Assembly: GCF_910592395.1 (NCBI RefSeq)
Contig: NC_088315.1
Span: 13,561,808-13,625,807, forward strand
DNA: 64,000 nucleotides
Source: Lineus longissimus
Taxonomy: Eukaryota; Nemertea; Pilidiophora; Heteronemertea; Lineidae
Direction of reading: 5' to 3'
The notes beneath the pieces were generated by a model. The model was not told the origin of the DNA. It did no database searches and saw nothing but the letters and a program-made list of their open reading frames with translations. Shown one piece after another: positions 11,087 to 22,560 of this stretch. Within the stretch, counting starts at the first letter, position 1; the number at the start of each line of letters is the position of its first letter. A program made the translations under genes and the position numbers.

Positions 11087-12062
11087 GTAAGTTATTCATC
11101 AAAATTCCCATTTTACATTCTACCATTCAAACACAGCGGTTATCTTCCCCATTTATCTCTTGGCAGGAGCTTCTGTACACATGTACATCAGCTCTTTTTA
11201 CCGTCCACCTAATTCCAGGGGCCTGACATGCTGTGCTGGGTACTTGGTGAAAGTGGTTGGTTGACTTTGGTGATCAGTAATTTTGGCATGTGCAGGTTTA
11301 ACATTGCAGCACCCACCTTATTTTCTGAAGGAAGTCAGCCACGGGGGTGTGGCACTGGGGTCTTTATCTCCATAGACAGTCACTATTGTTTTGGTGGCAG
11401 AGGGACCCATGCCATCCTATTCCTCTGACATACATAGTAGGACACGCAGATGCAGGGTCCATATGCCTTGATGCTCAAGATAGGCTGGTACTAAAGCAAC
11501 TGAACAAGTGCGACCTCCTCTCTGAAATAGACACTCTCAGCGATCAAATTCACACAAGGGTATGCAATTATCTGTGGTTTTTCCAAACATTTTGTTCTGA
11601 AAATGAATCACATCGCGGATACTATAGGAAGTGATACGATAAACGGTATTTATGGGTGGTACATCTCCGCAAAATTAGACGTTCCCTCTCAATAAACAAA
11701 TCACCAGGTATAGCTTAATCTGAACGCATCCATAACTCAAATAAACGTTAGGTGACGAACTGCTAGTTTTAACAACGGATAGAGAGCAATGTAAACAGCC
11801 TGAATTGGAATTTACAATCAAAACCTCTGTCCATGCAATGCACCGAGAAGAAGCATGTTTCAAAAACCAGCCAGGATGAAAGACTAGCTGGAATTTGAGT
11901 GGCGCCACTGTATTTTCCCCCAGCTCCTTCAGTATTGAACCCTTGGAACCAAGACGTATATCATATTTCTCAATTGAAACAGTCTAGTCAGTGATTGTAC
12001 ATGTACATGTATGTTCCATGTTGCATAAATGATAGATAGCAATACATTCATTTCATTCATAG

Positions 12063-14172
12063 AACATGAGATGACATCAAGCCACCCTAATGGAGAATCA
12101 ACCAGTAGTCAACAGAATGCAGACAATCTTCGACTAGAATTGGACTCGACAGACATTAGCAAGGTCGACCACCAAAAGTAAGCCTTTCCTAGGGGTTATC
12201 TAATTTTGAAAAATTGATTATATTTTATTTAACATTAAGCCAACTTCTCAGAGTTTTGTTATTTTCTGGTCATCCTAGAAAATAACTAAGTGGTCAAAGT
12301 CTGGTTCTTTTCTGATAGCCTACTTAAAAAACAGTACCGTATAAAGAAAAGAAAAAATTCTAATTTCAGATTGTCAGAGCCTAATGTTGATGAAGACCAT
12401 CAAGGAAGTCGCAGTGCTGAAAGTGTGTCAAACGGCAGTGGACGTTTAAGAGAGGTAAGGAAGATTGGCCATTTACCTACTAGGCGAAGTTGCCATGAAA
12501 TGAATTTGCGGCTTGATTTCCACACCTGATCATAAATTTTGTTTGCTCTCAAATTGTGCACAATCATTTGTATCTGTATGGTCAGTGACAATTCATGAAC
12601 ACTGTGGTCAACTACACATAGACGCTAGGCGTTTACCGCATAGTTGAACTTTCGAAAGCAGATGCTATATTTGTCAAAGCACATTTTGGTTGCCTTTGAT
12701 GCCCAAATCAATCAATTAACACCGGGGTCTCGATTTTTTTATACTGGGTAACCAATTCTTTATCTTGCGTGACATTCTTTAAGTCATTCTAATTTCTATC
12801 TTGTAATAAATTCTAAACGCGATGTAACCCTTGCGTTGAAAAAAAGTTCTGTCTTTGGAGAAATAGGGACATTTCCAGCATTCAGTCCCAAAGGGAAGAA
12901 TTCAGGTACAAATGAAACATTCTATTGTGGGAAATTGTACGAAGTTTGAAGGTTTTGCTGAGATTTGAGGCAGAAAATGTAAAGAATCTTTAAAAGTCGT
13001 ACACCCTAGACGCCATCAACTTTTGTCTAACTTCACAACACAATGCACTCGATTCACTGCAAGTAAGCAAGTCGGAATTGCGTCAATGCGGGTGAACGCC
13101 TGGCAAGTATCTGTACGTTGACCACAGTGATAAATCTTACACCAGTGTACATTTATATTATGTTATCATTTTTAATTCATTGTGAGAGACATGCAATATT
13201 TCACTGAATAAGCTCTGCTTTAAAGGTCACACAAAAATCGTACAAACTTTTGTTAGAAGTCCGTCTATCCACTTGGTGGACATCCTTTCAACAAAATAGT
13301 GCGCCAACATCAGACATTGGCCCCAAGTATTGGTAAATTGGTCACATAATTTATTTTTAAGGACAACAATGACTTTGAAGAAATACCGGACATCATCCAT
13401 CAGCCTAGACAAAGACATGAAAGACATGGACGAAAGCCTTATCAAGTAACGTAAGTACAATACGTAAACCTATTAGCCAATCTCAGCTGATCTGAAAATA
13501 TGATCGATACCGAAATGTGACCAACGCCCTTGCAATTGGCTCACCGATGGTATGATGTCAGATGATTCATGGGTTGGCCACCAGGACGAAAGGTCAAAGA
13601 TGAAAATTTGCATTTTCTCCTTTACGGGTCCGAAGAATAGGAGAAAAAATATGGTAATGTACTTCTACTAATGGTACATCGCATATCCTCCGATTTTTTA
13701 TTTGACCTAAAACTTTAGAACAGAATATATACGATTACTCACGAAAAATTTGAAAAATATATGGTACTTGGTAGGTTTTCCAATATTTATAGCAAAGGTA
13801 CAATAGCCTCCGCATTTAAATTCTTTCGACCTAATTTTCCAGGTCGCAGGGTCAAGGTCAGATAATTTTGTCCTTAAATGTCCTTAGACAACTCTGCCGC
13901 CCATGGCAAAATGAAGTACAGTTGGTTCAATGTTAATTCTGGATTTATTCCAACTTAAATGTGCCAACTCGTAAAGTTGACCATTTGTCCATCAGACGTC
14001 CTGTTTATTAAATTAACCCTATTTTTCCTCCTCCTGGCTCCTCAAATAGAGGGGGTAGACCCAGAGGCTGTACACCGCACCTTATTCAGTATTCTTTATC
14101 ATACCAAATTTTGTTTCTGCTTTCAGAAAGTCACTAACAACTGTGCCACATGAACCAAAAGACCAAATATCG
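12063..14172 (+). CDS. linker exons between kinase and peptidase domains
   Basis: Four short exons (12063-12177, 12370-12454, 13362-13450, 14127-14172) encode about 110 residues rich in Ser, Asn, Asp, Glu, Gln and His. They lack any recognised fold and are probably disordered. Each has a canonical acceptor and donor, and the phases chain from 1 to 0 without a stop. This is the main argument that kinase and peptidase belong to one transcript. The introns hold a 530-bp MITE (12600-13129) and no other genes. Confidence 0.65.
12600..13129. mobile_element. 530-bp MITE in a kinase-gene intron
   Basis: The left end CACTGTGGTCAAC (12600-12612) followed by GGCGTTTACC is inverted at the right end, GGTGAACGCC then GTTGACCACAGTG (13117-13129). 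Terminal inverted repeats are about 45 bp with small gaps. No clear target duplication was seen and there is no coding capacity. Confidence 0.65.
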
Positions 14173-14559
14173 GTGAGTAAGATATTTCATTTGTTTGTGG
14201 TCTTTTCTTCCTTTTGAAAGGAGCAGTGTATGTGTTGCAGAAAACTGTAAATGAGAGGGCCGCTATTTAGAAAAACCCATAGGGCACCTTGATTGACAGT
14301 TGAAGACTCATGACATTTACCATTGACCATCTACTCTTAGAGTATAGAAGGCGTCAAGTGTGGCCTGAGCTGGATTTGAAACGTTATTTTAGGGGTCTAA
14401 ATGTTTGGTTCATAAATAGACTAATAAGAGATGACAAGAGCAATGCAGGGTGTGGCTTATGCCCCCGACCTGGTCCAGAAAAGATGTGCTTTTCTAAAGA
14501 AGACAAATGTAGAATATGTTATGTCCCATCATTAGATGCATCCAACACGAACATTTGGT

Positions 14560-14830
14560 TGAGCTGTTTCCAATGAAAAGGGAGAAATTGCACTGACTTT
14601 GTTTCCACATCTAACCCTGGTCCTCTTGTGGCCAAACGATGGATCGTACAAGACCGAAACTTAGTGTCCAAGTCAATGTTGTTACCTAGAGGTACATATG
14701 TATCAAATTTGGTCTCAATAGCTTCATTGGTTGTAAAGAAATGAAACTTCAATTCAAATTCAAATTCGTAAATTCAAGTACACTTTGACCTCTGTGACCT
14801 TGAAAAGTAGGTCCATTAGATGGCGGATAT
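14560..14830. repeat. partial copy of the GACCTCTGTGACCTTG repeat family
   Basis: Contains CCTCTTGTGGCCAAACGATGG and ACCGAAACTTAGTGTCCAAG, then TTTGACCTCTGTGACCTTG at 14784-14802. These match, in the same order though circularly permuted, the tandem units at 44820-45730 and 58074-58940. It lies in the intron before the peptidase exon. Confidence 0.6.
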
Positions 14831-15188
14831 GATGCAAAGCTATTGTGTCACACATGTGTTGGACAGGGTCAGAGCTGGCTGTTTACCGTCCCTTTCGGGG
14901 TGGTCGGGTCTGAAGGGGTTAAGAGTACTTTAAGGTTGATGATATCAGATTGCGACTGCCCTGCTTCAACTGGCGATTCCTTGCTAGAGATGGTGACCAT
15001 GAATGACTCTGGTGTCAGATACATCCTCCATGAGGCCGAAAATTCCTGTAGATTGCACTTGAAATTGCCACCATATGAGAATCATACAATATTCGCCATC
15101 ACTTAAAGCAGCAGTGTACTGCCTGAAGTTATGCTGGTGACAAATTAGTCAGTTTGTGCTTGAATTTTTATTCTATCTCTTTTTGCAG

Positions 15189-15819
15189 GATGATGAGGAG
15201 GGATATGCAGTATTGGGAGACTTCCACCAGGCCTCCGACTTGATATTTAATTATGCATTTGCCGGTTCTCAGTGCACTTCCATGAGTGTGATGGCAATTG
15301 TACTTGCCCTTCTCAAACCACCTGAGAATTGGACGAAGTTTACTCTTCACCAAGTGCTCATTGAGGGACACCGGGCACATGCGGAAGCACTGGAACGTCT
15401 CGGATGGCCAGAGAATAGGACAGACTTGACAGTAGATATTGATGAGATTTCCGAGATCCAGACTGGTACTCTAGATGAACAGCACATACAAGCCAACATT
15501 GGTGTGTTAACAGAGCCACAATTCGGTATGGAGATGAAGGGTTTAATCAATGAGCAGGTGCAGGAGGAGGCGGATATTTCATATGTGCTGAGAGTTGGTG
15601 ACCGATCCAACGCAATATTGCCAGGACGGAATGGAGCATGGTTTGTTTTTGACAGCCATGCCTGCCAAGCAAAGGGCATGTCCGACCCAGATGGAAGTGC
15701 ATGTTTGATAGTATTCCGATCGAAACAGAAGCTCATTCAACACCTCACAAGACGATATCCTGATGACGGGCAGCAGATAGATCTGTTCAAGGTTAATGTG
15801 CATAGTTTGGCAGAAGAAG
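15189..15819 (+). CDS. C76-like cysteine peptidase (deubiquitinase-type) exon
   Basis: One exon of about 210 codons follows a TTTTTGCAG acceptor. Near its start is AGSQCTSMSVMAIVLAL, a Gln-x-Cys-type active-site context. About 115 residues later is GAWFVFDSHACQAKG, with an Asp-x-His pair. This Cys plus D-x-H arrangement is the signature of the herpesvirus tegument deubiquitinase family (peptidase C76), relatives of which occur in eukaryotic mobile elements. The predicted role is removal of ubiquitin or a related modifier. The family assignment rests on motif spacing only. The exon ends with a phase-1 donor (AAGAAG/GTGAGT), in frame with the next exon. No stops or frameshifts interrupt it. Confidence 0.6.
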
Positions 15820-16019
15820 GTGAGTAATTGTCAAGAATGGAATGAGTGGTGGTCAATGAAGTGATAACGATTTACCATATAGTTTTTTAAACACTGGTAA
15901 TCCATGGATTAAAAACGCAGCACACTGCAAAATCTGGCTTGCAGCTATTAATTGAAAGGGGATGTACAAATATACTAAAATTGCACCAATAATCATCGTG
16001 ATGAAGAAACAAAGAAAAG

Positions 16020-16115
16020 TTCCAACTCTGACTAGGACTCTAAATCCACGACTTCGACAACACTGCCTCGCACAAATGTACCAACGCCTTAGCCCTCTGA
16101 GCTAAATCGCCATTC
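16020..16115 (-). repeat. tRNA-derived SINE head, degenerate
   Basis: On the minus strand, GGCGATTTAGCTCAGAGGGC starts an A-box-like region (TAGCTCAGAGG), and about 60 bases on GTGGATTTAGAGTCC resembles a T-arm and B box. This is the layout of a tRNA-derived SINE promoter. Both boxes are degraded and no poly-A or tail boundary was defined. It lies in an intron of the fusion gene. Confidence 0.45.
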
Positions 16116-16244
16116 TTAAAAAGAATGGTCATTTATTGTCGAGGCAACCATTTTCAGTTGACTAAGATGTCTTTCAACCTAAGACTGTAGGCCTATCAAA
16201 AGAAAACCTTTTCAGAATTCTCAACAGAAACCATTTGCTTTCAG

Positions 16245-17008
16245 TTATTGGTCGTAGAGATGACAGAAATCAAGGAAACTGCAGCAAGAGAGATGAAACA
16301 TCACCTGGTAAGATTATTTTTTGTTTTAGATTTAGATTTAGATAGCATTTTTGATGTTAACATGAAAACCTGGAACGTCCCCTGTCTTTGGTTGATGGTA
16401 CCACAGAAAATTTGCGTCTGTCAGACCGCCTGAGATAGAAGATGGAATAAATAAAACAACATGGGTGTCTTCCCTACCTTTGACGAAGGTGTCCCATAAA
16501 ATTCATGTCCACGAAAAAGAGCGGTTCTAGAAATTAAGATTCAAACACTAAGATGGTTGCCTGGCCGACATCTTGGAATTTGGGTCGGAACCCAGTCAAA
16601 GATACCACAAACAATTTTAAAGTCTAATGGGCCACGGGTTCTTTTTAAAGGTCAGGTTCTTTTTAAGGTCGGAATTCATAAACTAAGACGGCTACCTAGC
16701 GGCCATTTCGGATTTTGAATTGGATACAAAATCAGTATGTAATTTACATTTAGGTAGTCGATGGGATGCCTAAAAACTGAAGTAGACATGCTGGATTACT
16801 TCACTTTTGGGCAGAGGGTGAAAGTGAAGGCTGAAAATTGATAGGGAACATTCAATGTGCTAGGGCAACACCCCATAGAAATTTCCGGTGGGGTGCCTAT
16901 GATTTCTCAACAGAAACCATTTGCTTTCAGTTATTGGTCGTAAAGATGGAGGAAATGAAGCAAACTGCAGCAAAAGATATGAAACATCACCTGGCTTTGT
17001 CAAAACAG
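16245..17008 (+). CDS. duplicated small exons (16245-16307 and 16931-17008)
   Basis: Two successive exons start with the same sequence and have the same phase at both sides (1-1). Their peptides are VIGRRDDRNQGNCSKRDETSP and a near copy with a five-residue extension, GFVKT. The upstream 30 bp (TCTCAACAGAAACCATTTGC, then TTTCAG) is also duplicated, so a DNA segment of roughly 690 bp was copied in tandem. Either exon, or both, could be used without changing the frame. The function of the short Cys-containing peptide is unknown. Confidence 0.7.
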
Positions 17009-17281
17009 GTAACATTCTTTTTGTTATGATTTTTGCCACATAGCACTCTTGTTGTTAACCCTTTCAGTGTCGATGTCAACCAATTTCCAGCCCTTTGACC
17101 CTGACCAGAAAATGGACGTGGGGACATGTTTTTCACCCCCAGTGCTGCCACCAGTCGCAGTGGAAACAGGCCTTAATGCCAGCGTTAGTGAATTACACCG
17201 ATTGTGCAACTGGGCCCGGTAGTTTAGGCAGGGCCTGCTTACCTACCTATAGTTCTTATCATATAAGTTCACTTTTTTCAG

Positions 17282-17460
17282 ATGATCTCCTGATATCGTC
17301 TATTGACAGCACAGATGAGACTGCTACAAAACCGAAGAAGAAGAATAGGTATAGAAACGACCAGTATGATCTAATACATTGGGCAGAGTGCCAGCCACGA
17401 AAGGTAGAGGAACTTCCCCATGATATTGATGGGTTGAACACGTACCATGTTCCTTGCAGT
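17282..17460 (+). CDS. exon joining peptidase and zinc/transposase regions
   Basis: Opens after CTTTTTTCAG. It encodes an acidic then lysine-rich stretch (KPKKKN, a possible nuclear localisation signal) followed by YDLIHWAECQPRKVEELP and ends at Cys-Ser before TAA 17461-17463. The same frame is open on the far side of that TAA, so the stop is interpreted as a nonsense change. A cryptic acceptor (CCTTGCAG) precedes the TAA but would not restore a better frame. Confidence 0.65.
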
Positions 17461-17463
17461 TAA

Positions 17464-19362
17464 AAGAAGGTTATGATGAAGGTCTCCAAAGATGGTAGAC
17501 CATGGGCACGTTACTGTCTAAGTTCAAGAAAGGGATTTTCAGGAGAGCGGAGACTTGCTCATTGCAAGGGATCCCCAATATTTGTGAATGGGGAGTGCCA
17601 GTTTCGGCAGATGTATGGCAGCCAAAATCGAAAACAATTTAAGAAGGAAAGTGACACTCAGGTGTGTTTTTCCTGCGGTAAACCTGCTGAGAGTGTTGAG
17701 TGCCCAGCTACAAAGATTTGGGAATTTCGCAAGGACTTTGTGACAATTATGCACACTGGTACACATACATGTGTAGCCACAAAACCCAAGATTTCGTTGG
17801 ATGTCATTGAAAAAGATCTGAAGCAAAATCCAGGTATCACTCCAGGTAAAATAGTTTCATCAAAAATGATGAACCTCATGTCCTCAGAAAACTTTCAATG
17901 GGAAAATATAGAGGAAGTCGCAGAACAATACACTGACCTTAAGCGAATGCACAATGTTCGGCAGAGACTGAAAGCTGACACGTCTCCGGGCGGTGAAAAT
18001 TTTGAAGCACGAGCCGCATTTAAACATAAATGCGATGAGAAGGACCAGTTTTTCATCTTCCGCATGAACAACAGGGCGTTCAATGGTGAGCATTCTTACG
18101 TGTTCAAATCAAGCAAAGGGATGGTCGAACTGATGCTGGCGATGGACAAAGATGGGGGAGGTGTGCTTTCCCGAGAATATGCCTATGTTGACGGAAAGCA
18201 CGACCATTGTAAAGGATTTGTCACTCTGACCCTTTGGGTCTATCACCCTGTCATGCGAAGATTGGTACAGCTAGCCATCTGTGACACAGAAAAGGAGGAC
18301 ACCACAAATTTACGAACATTCTGGACAACCATCAATGCGATGGTCGCAACAGCAACTGAGACTGACCAGAAATTCAACCCTCACGGATTTGTGGCTGACG
18401 AGAACCATGCCAACTGGCGCAGTATTGAGCAGGTTTATGGGGAGGATGGAGTGAAAAGAACAGTCTCCTGTGAATTTCATTGGAAGCAGAGTGTTCATCG
18501 GCAGGCAAAAAATGATGCCATCACATCAGGTTGGTGAATTCACTGAAATAACAAACGAAATGCTTACCGCTTTAACCATTGCTGACTACAATAGTGCCTG
18601 CGCCAGAATGACAGAGTTCATGAAAAGTGGCGTCACGGAAATTGAACATTGGTTCAACTGGTGGCATAAAAGACGCAGCCACATCTTCAGGGCATTCAAG
18701 CCAAGTGACGCACCATCATCCAACCTTGCTGAAGTCGGTCATGCCAAGATGAGCAGTATCGGGAAAAAAAACATGACGCTTCTTGACACAGCCAAAGAAG
18801 ATGTTATCGGAGCGATCCGTCAAGAAGCGGAGATCAAGGGCTTCTACGAGGGAAGATGTCCTGGGGGTCGTGGTCGATCTACAAAGCAGAAGAAGGCTGA
18901 CCAGTTCAAGGCAGATAAAAAAAGAGGTGCTGCCTTTTCTAAAGAACTGGACCGAATTTATGTGCCGGAGAGCGGTTCTCATCGCCCTACAGAACAGGGA
19001 CCTAAATCTAAACGCCGAAAGAAGTCCCAAGTTTCCAATACGCCAAAAGAGCAGAGGCAAAGAAATGAACCAACTCAAGAACAAGGCACGGCCTTCAAAC
19101 ATGCTATGGGTGCAAGCATCAATTTGCAGACAAGTATAAAAAGCCACCAAATGATGTAATTCTCAAAACATTCCTGAAGAGGACATACATGGTTAATGGG
19201 GAAGAACGCGTTGCTTCCAAGACTTCTGCAACATACTTCCATTTGAACATCAACTGTGTTCAAATCAGTCAAATTAGTCAAATTGTTGTACATGACGAGG
19301 TGAAACCTGATTTATCTGAGGGACACAAGAGAGTTCTCACCAAGTTTGGCGTGCACCTTTAA
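17464..19362 (+). pseudogene. zinc module and MULE-like D-D-E transposase
   Basis: This is the catalytic part of the fusion gene. A Cys/His region (AHCKG, VCFSCGK, VECP, HTGTHTC; 17550-17780) resembles WRKY/GCM/FLYWCH-type fingers that bind transposon ends. The RNase H-fold core follows. The first Asp is in YAYVDGKHDH (about 18185), the second in GFVADENHANW (18390-18420), then EFHWKQSVHR (CxxH-like), and a candidate Glu in SNLAEVGHAKM (18720-18750). A very basic tail (KSKRRKKSQ) ends the protein. A frameshift near 18530 and another near 19120 break the frame. Family MULE-like is inferred from motif order; other D-D-E superfamilies are possible. Confidence 0.65.
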
Positions 19363-19398
19363 TAATTCAGTTTTCAAACAATCTAACCTGTCACTCGA

Positions 19399-19679
19399 GG
19401 TGCCCCCCACAACAGAAGTCTGACACCGCATAAGTCTGACAAGGGAGATATCTTTTCTGACCTTTTCCCATAAGTCCGTCACACAACAAGTCCGACATTA
19501 AAGAAAAAGGTATCACAAGTCCAACTTCCCATAAAGCCACTATCCAAATCCCAATGGATGCTCTGTTTTTGGACAGATGGGACGTCTGGTCAGACCTATG
19601 ATACTTTTTTCTTGAATGCCGATCGGACTTGTGGGGTGTCAGAAATATGATGTTTCAGACTTATGGGGAGGAGGGCACC
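19399..19679. mobile_element. 281-bp MITE with 9-bp target duplication
   Basis: Ends GGTGCCC...GGGCACC are inverted, and the sub-terminal ATAAGTCTGA is repeated in both orientations. GTCACTCGA flanks both sides exactly (19390-19398, 19680-19688). A 9-bp duplication is typical of MULE-mobilised elements. It lies just after the fusion gene stop. Confidence 0.85.
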
Positions 19680-19688
19680 GTCACTCGA

Positions 19689-21354
19689 CTAGAAAGGAAA
19701 ACACACTGGAAAATTTTGTAGTCTGTGTACCGAATTTTTGAACTTGTTGTCCTTAACTGCCAGTCAAATTTATTTTCATTCCAATACAAGAGATGCTAAA
19801 AATGCTTCTCGACCTATGACAACAGGTGAGCACATGGTCCCACTTGACCATTTTATTGTATTTCACCGTGTAGTGCGATATCTATTCATGCATGTTTACT
19901 GTCGTTCGCAAGTACGATTCATCTAATACATGTGTTTCTGTCCTGATAGCAATTTTGCTCAAAGGTTAATGCTGTTTAGAGAGCATGGCCTGGTCAATTC
20001 ATAATTTTGATTGTACATTGTATTTTGATTGTATACCGGTAGCTATATATCATGCCAAGGCTACTATTATCTCGATCAATCTCATGTCATGCATGTTGCC
20101 TGACTATGCCTACTGGACATTTTTAGCATAGTCTATATTGGGTTGTTCACTTTCCAACGTTTTCACTAGGTTGCTAAGAGTACTCTTTCCCTTAGACCCC
20201 CCACCCCGGCCCTCATAAAGAGTAGGCCCCCTACAGTAAAAAAATGTTGATTTTAGAGTTCTAGATTCTAGAGTTTACAGTGAGCTTGACCACACACATC
20301 CCCGGCTCCCAAGAGCGCATACTTTAAAATTCCACTTAGCTGACACATTCTAATCAAACTGAGTCCAACTATAGGGTAGGGTAGATGAGCAATGCAAAGA
20401 ACAGCCCAGGTTAAAAGGATCAGATCTGATTTTGCCCTGGGCTCTTCCGTTGTCGCATTGTCAAATTGTCCGACCGCCTCAATTCCAAGGGCCAAATTCA
20501 TGCATGCAAGTATGATTGATAAAGCTGCCGATCGGTTAGGGCCTATAAAAAGAGTGTGTTGACTTTTTTGGTCAAATGATAACTGGTGTAAAGGTTTTAA
20601 GTGTCCTGGGTAAAGTGTCCTATGAACAATAGCTTGGCACTGATATAGAGTTAGGTTTGGGATCAAATAGATTTTGTAATATTCAAAATACATGCATGCT
20701 GTATTTTGGACGAAAGCGCGACAAAGGCAACAAATCGCGTCCGTGGGTATAAGCCTTTACTGTAGTTTTAAGTCTAATTTTAAGTTCTTTGGCACTATCC
20801 TAGAATTTTTCCCACGTTCCGGTTATGGGTGGTTTCTAGAGAGTTGAAGTTGGATGCTGTCTAGATAAATGATTTAAGAAAGCCAGGAATTCCATTGCAT
20901 ATTTCAATATTGGGTTTCTTGATCTGTTTTCATCACATTTTGTGCATGTTACGTAAGCCCTATAGTATTTTTAGCATAAATTACCTTTTTGGGAAGCCCA
21001 ACCAATTTTTGCCTCCTATGGGCAATGATCAAAACTGAAGCTAAACACACTCAAGGTCAAGATTTCTATATCCTTTAAACATTAATCATGTATATGCGTG
21101 GTTGCACGTGATTTGGAGTAGTGGGATAGATACCCTGCCAGAGCCACTGTGTAGTTAACTGTGAACTGGCCGAATTGCCAAGTGTAGCGCTGGTTGTAGC
21201 ATTCCTTGATTTCTACTGAAGGTTTGTGGAGAGACTGGGTGTAAAGAGCTGAGAGGGGAAAATCATTGATTTTGCATGGTTGGGACCAAGAATTTTACGT
21301 CGACTTAGGGATTTTGGCGACTAAGAGATGGCAAGTTAGAAAGTTAGAAATTAT
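19689..21354. other. non-coding stretch between fusion gene and DIRS element
   Basis: AT-rich with scattered CATGCATG words. The longest frame (minus, 20268-20693) has no recognisable features. Nothing else supported was seen. Confidence 0.5.
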
Positions 21355-21498
21355 AATTCTGTTTCATCTCATTATCACGTCACTACGTGATCACTTGAGA
21401 TAGTGTACGCCCACTAGCTCCTCACTTGTGACCTTGCTACGCTCCTTGCAAGACGTTCTTTGTTTTACTTCCACTTGTGACCCATTTCGGATTTTATC

Positions 21499-22560
21499 AT
21501 GGATTCTGAAGTTTTGGACTACATTGATGATGATGATGTTCAAGCGGGCCCCTCTAATAAGGGTGCCACGGATACTAAGGATGCCGGGGGACCTTCCCTC
21601 GGTGCAATTCTGCTGGGTATGTCCCAGACATTAGAGCGCCTTGATAAGCGCATGGGCGAAGCAAATATTGTTGAGCAGCCCAAGAAAAGAAAAGTCACAC
21701 AAGAAGCGCTAGACGCTGGTGCTGACGATGATGTTGAAATGGCCGACGATGATGATGCTGAGGCCCTGCTGGCAGGATCGTCTGATGACGATCACCCTGC
21801 CGAATATAATGAGGAATCTGAGGACGACGATCCGTTTTCCTCGATTGCAGATGAGGTCGTAGAGACCGAGAAGTGTGGCCCTGAGCTAGGGGCGACTCTT
21901 GCCAAAATTATAAATAAACGGTTCTGGGAACCGACGGCCCTTGACCTAATCAAGGAAAAACAGGCAAATTATGCAAAACCAAAGAACTGTGAGGCTTTGA
22001 CGGTCCCACAGGTCAACCCGGAGCTAAGACGCAAACTGTCCAAAGAGTTGAAAAACCAGGACAAAGGGCTCGGGTTTTGCCAAAAAGATCTGGTGAAAGG
22101 GTCTATTGCAGTTGCTCAAGCAACTCAAGAAATATCCAAGCTAATAAGCAAGGACAAACGGGAGCCGATCATTAGAAAGCTCACCGACGCTCTAGCGCTA
22201 TTTGGCCATTCTAATTATTCCCTTTCAATGCGACGGAGGGAATTGATCAAACCGGGCCTAAAAGCCAAATATGCCGGTTTGACCTCCGAAACGGTCCCTC
22301 TCACGAAAAACCTGTTTGGGGACGAGATAGAGAAGACCTTGAAAAAAGTTGGTCGTACGGATGATGTCGGCAGAGATGCCGCTATCAGTTACAGAGGAGG
22401 CCACCGTAGTTATGGTTCAAAAAACTACGGAGGCTACAACCCCCAATACGGCCGGGGGAATTATCGAAACAACCAATACAGGGGAAGAAACTCAAGAAAG
22501 CCCTGGCCCAGACAATCATGGAAGAAGCAGCCCGGCAGCGGGACAGCAGACAGAAAGTAG
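21499..22560 (+). CDS. DIRS gag-like protein
   Basis: This 353-codon intact frame encodes the presumed nucleic-acid-packaging protein of the DIRS element. It begins MDSEVLDYIDDDDVQ, has an acidic first third, a helical middle (GFCQKDLVKGSIAVAQAT) and a Gly/Tyr/Asn/Arg-rich C-terminus (YGSKNYGGYNPQYGRG) suited to RNA binding. It overlaps the next ORF by about 40 bases in another frame, as is usual for DIRS. There is no CCHC knuckle. Confidence 0.8.
   Translation: MDSEVLDYIDDDDVQAGPSNKGATDTKDAGGPSLGAILLGMSQTLERLDKRMGEANIVEQPKKRKVTQEALDAGADDDVEMADDDDAEALLAGSSDDDHPAEYNEESEDDDPFSSIADEVVETEKCGPELGATLAKIINKRFWEPTALDLIKEKQANYAKPKNCEALTVPQVNPELRRKLSKELKNQDKGLGFCQKDLVKGSIAVAQATQEISKLISKDKREPIIRKLTDALALFGHSNYSLSMRRRELIKPGLKAKYAGLTSETVPLTKNLFGDEIEKTLKKVGRTDDVGRDAAISYRGGHRSYGSKNYGGYNPQYGRGNYRNNQYRGRNSRKPWPRQSWKKQPGSGTADRK

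Larger units (their letters stand above)
10045..19362 (+). pseudogene. kinase / C76-type peptidase / MULE-like transposase fusion gene
   Basis: Exons 10045-11086, 12063-12177, 12370-12454, 13362-13450, 14127-14172, 15189-15819, 16245-16307, 16931-17008 and 17282-17460 join with matching phases (1,2,0,2,0,1,1,1). They give 776 uninterrupted codons. An in-frame TAA (17461-17463) is followed by the same open frame to 18535. A one-base shift near 18530 and another near 19120 lead to a final TAA at 19360-19362. Domain order is protein kinase, acidic linker, cysteine peptidase, zinc module, D-D-E transposase, basic tail. All splice sites are GT-AG. A single polypeptide is inferred from phase agreement; it could instead be two alternatively spliced products. 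It lies alone inside the candidate giant element and is presumably its transposase gene. Confidence 0.7.

Noticed and set aside
17452-17463. CCTTGCAG before TAA as a real splice acceptor
   Set aside because: The frame is the same on both sides of TAA and no upstream donor in suitable phase is needed; a nonsense codon is simpler.
20268-20693. Minus-strand 141-codon ORF
   Set aside because: No domain, no splice context; composition matches surrounding non-coding DNA.
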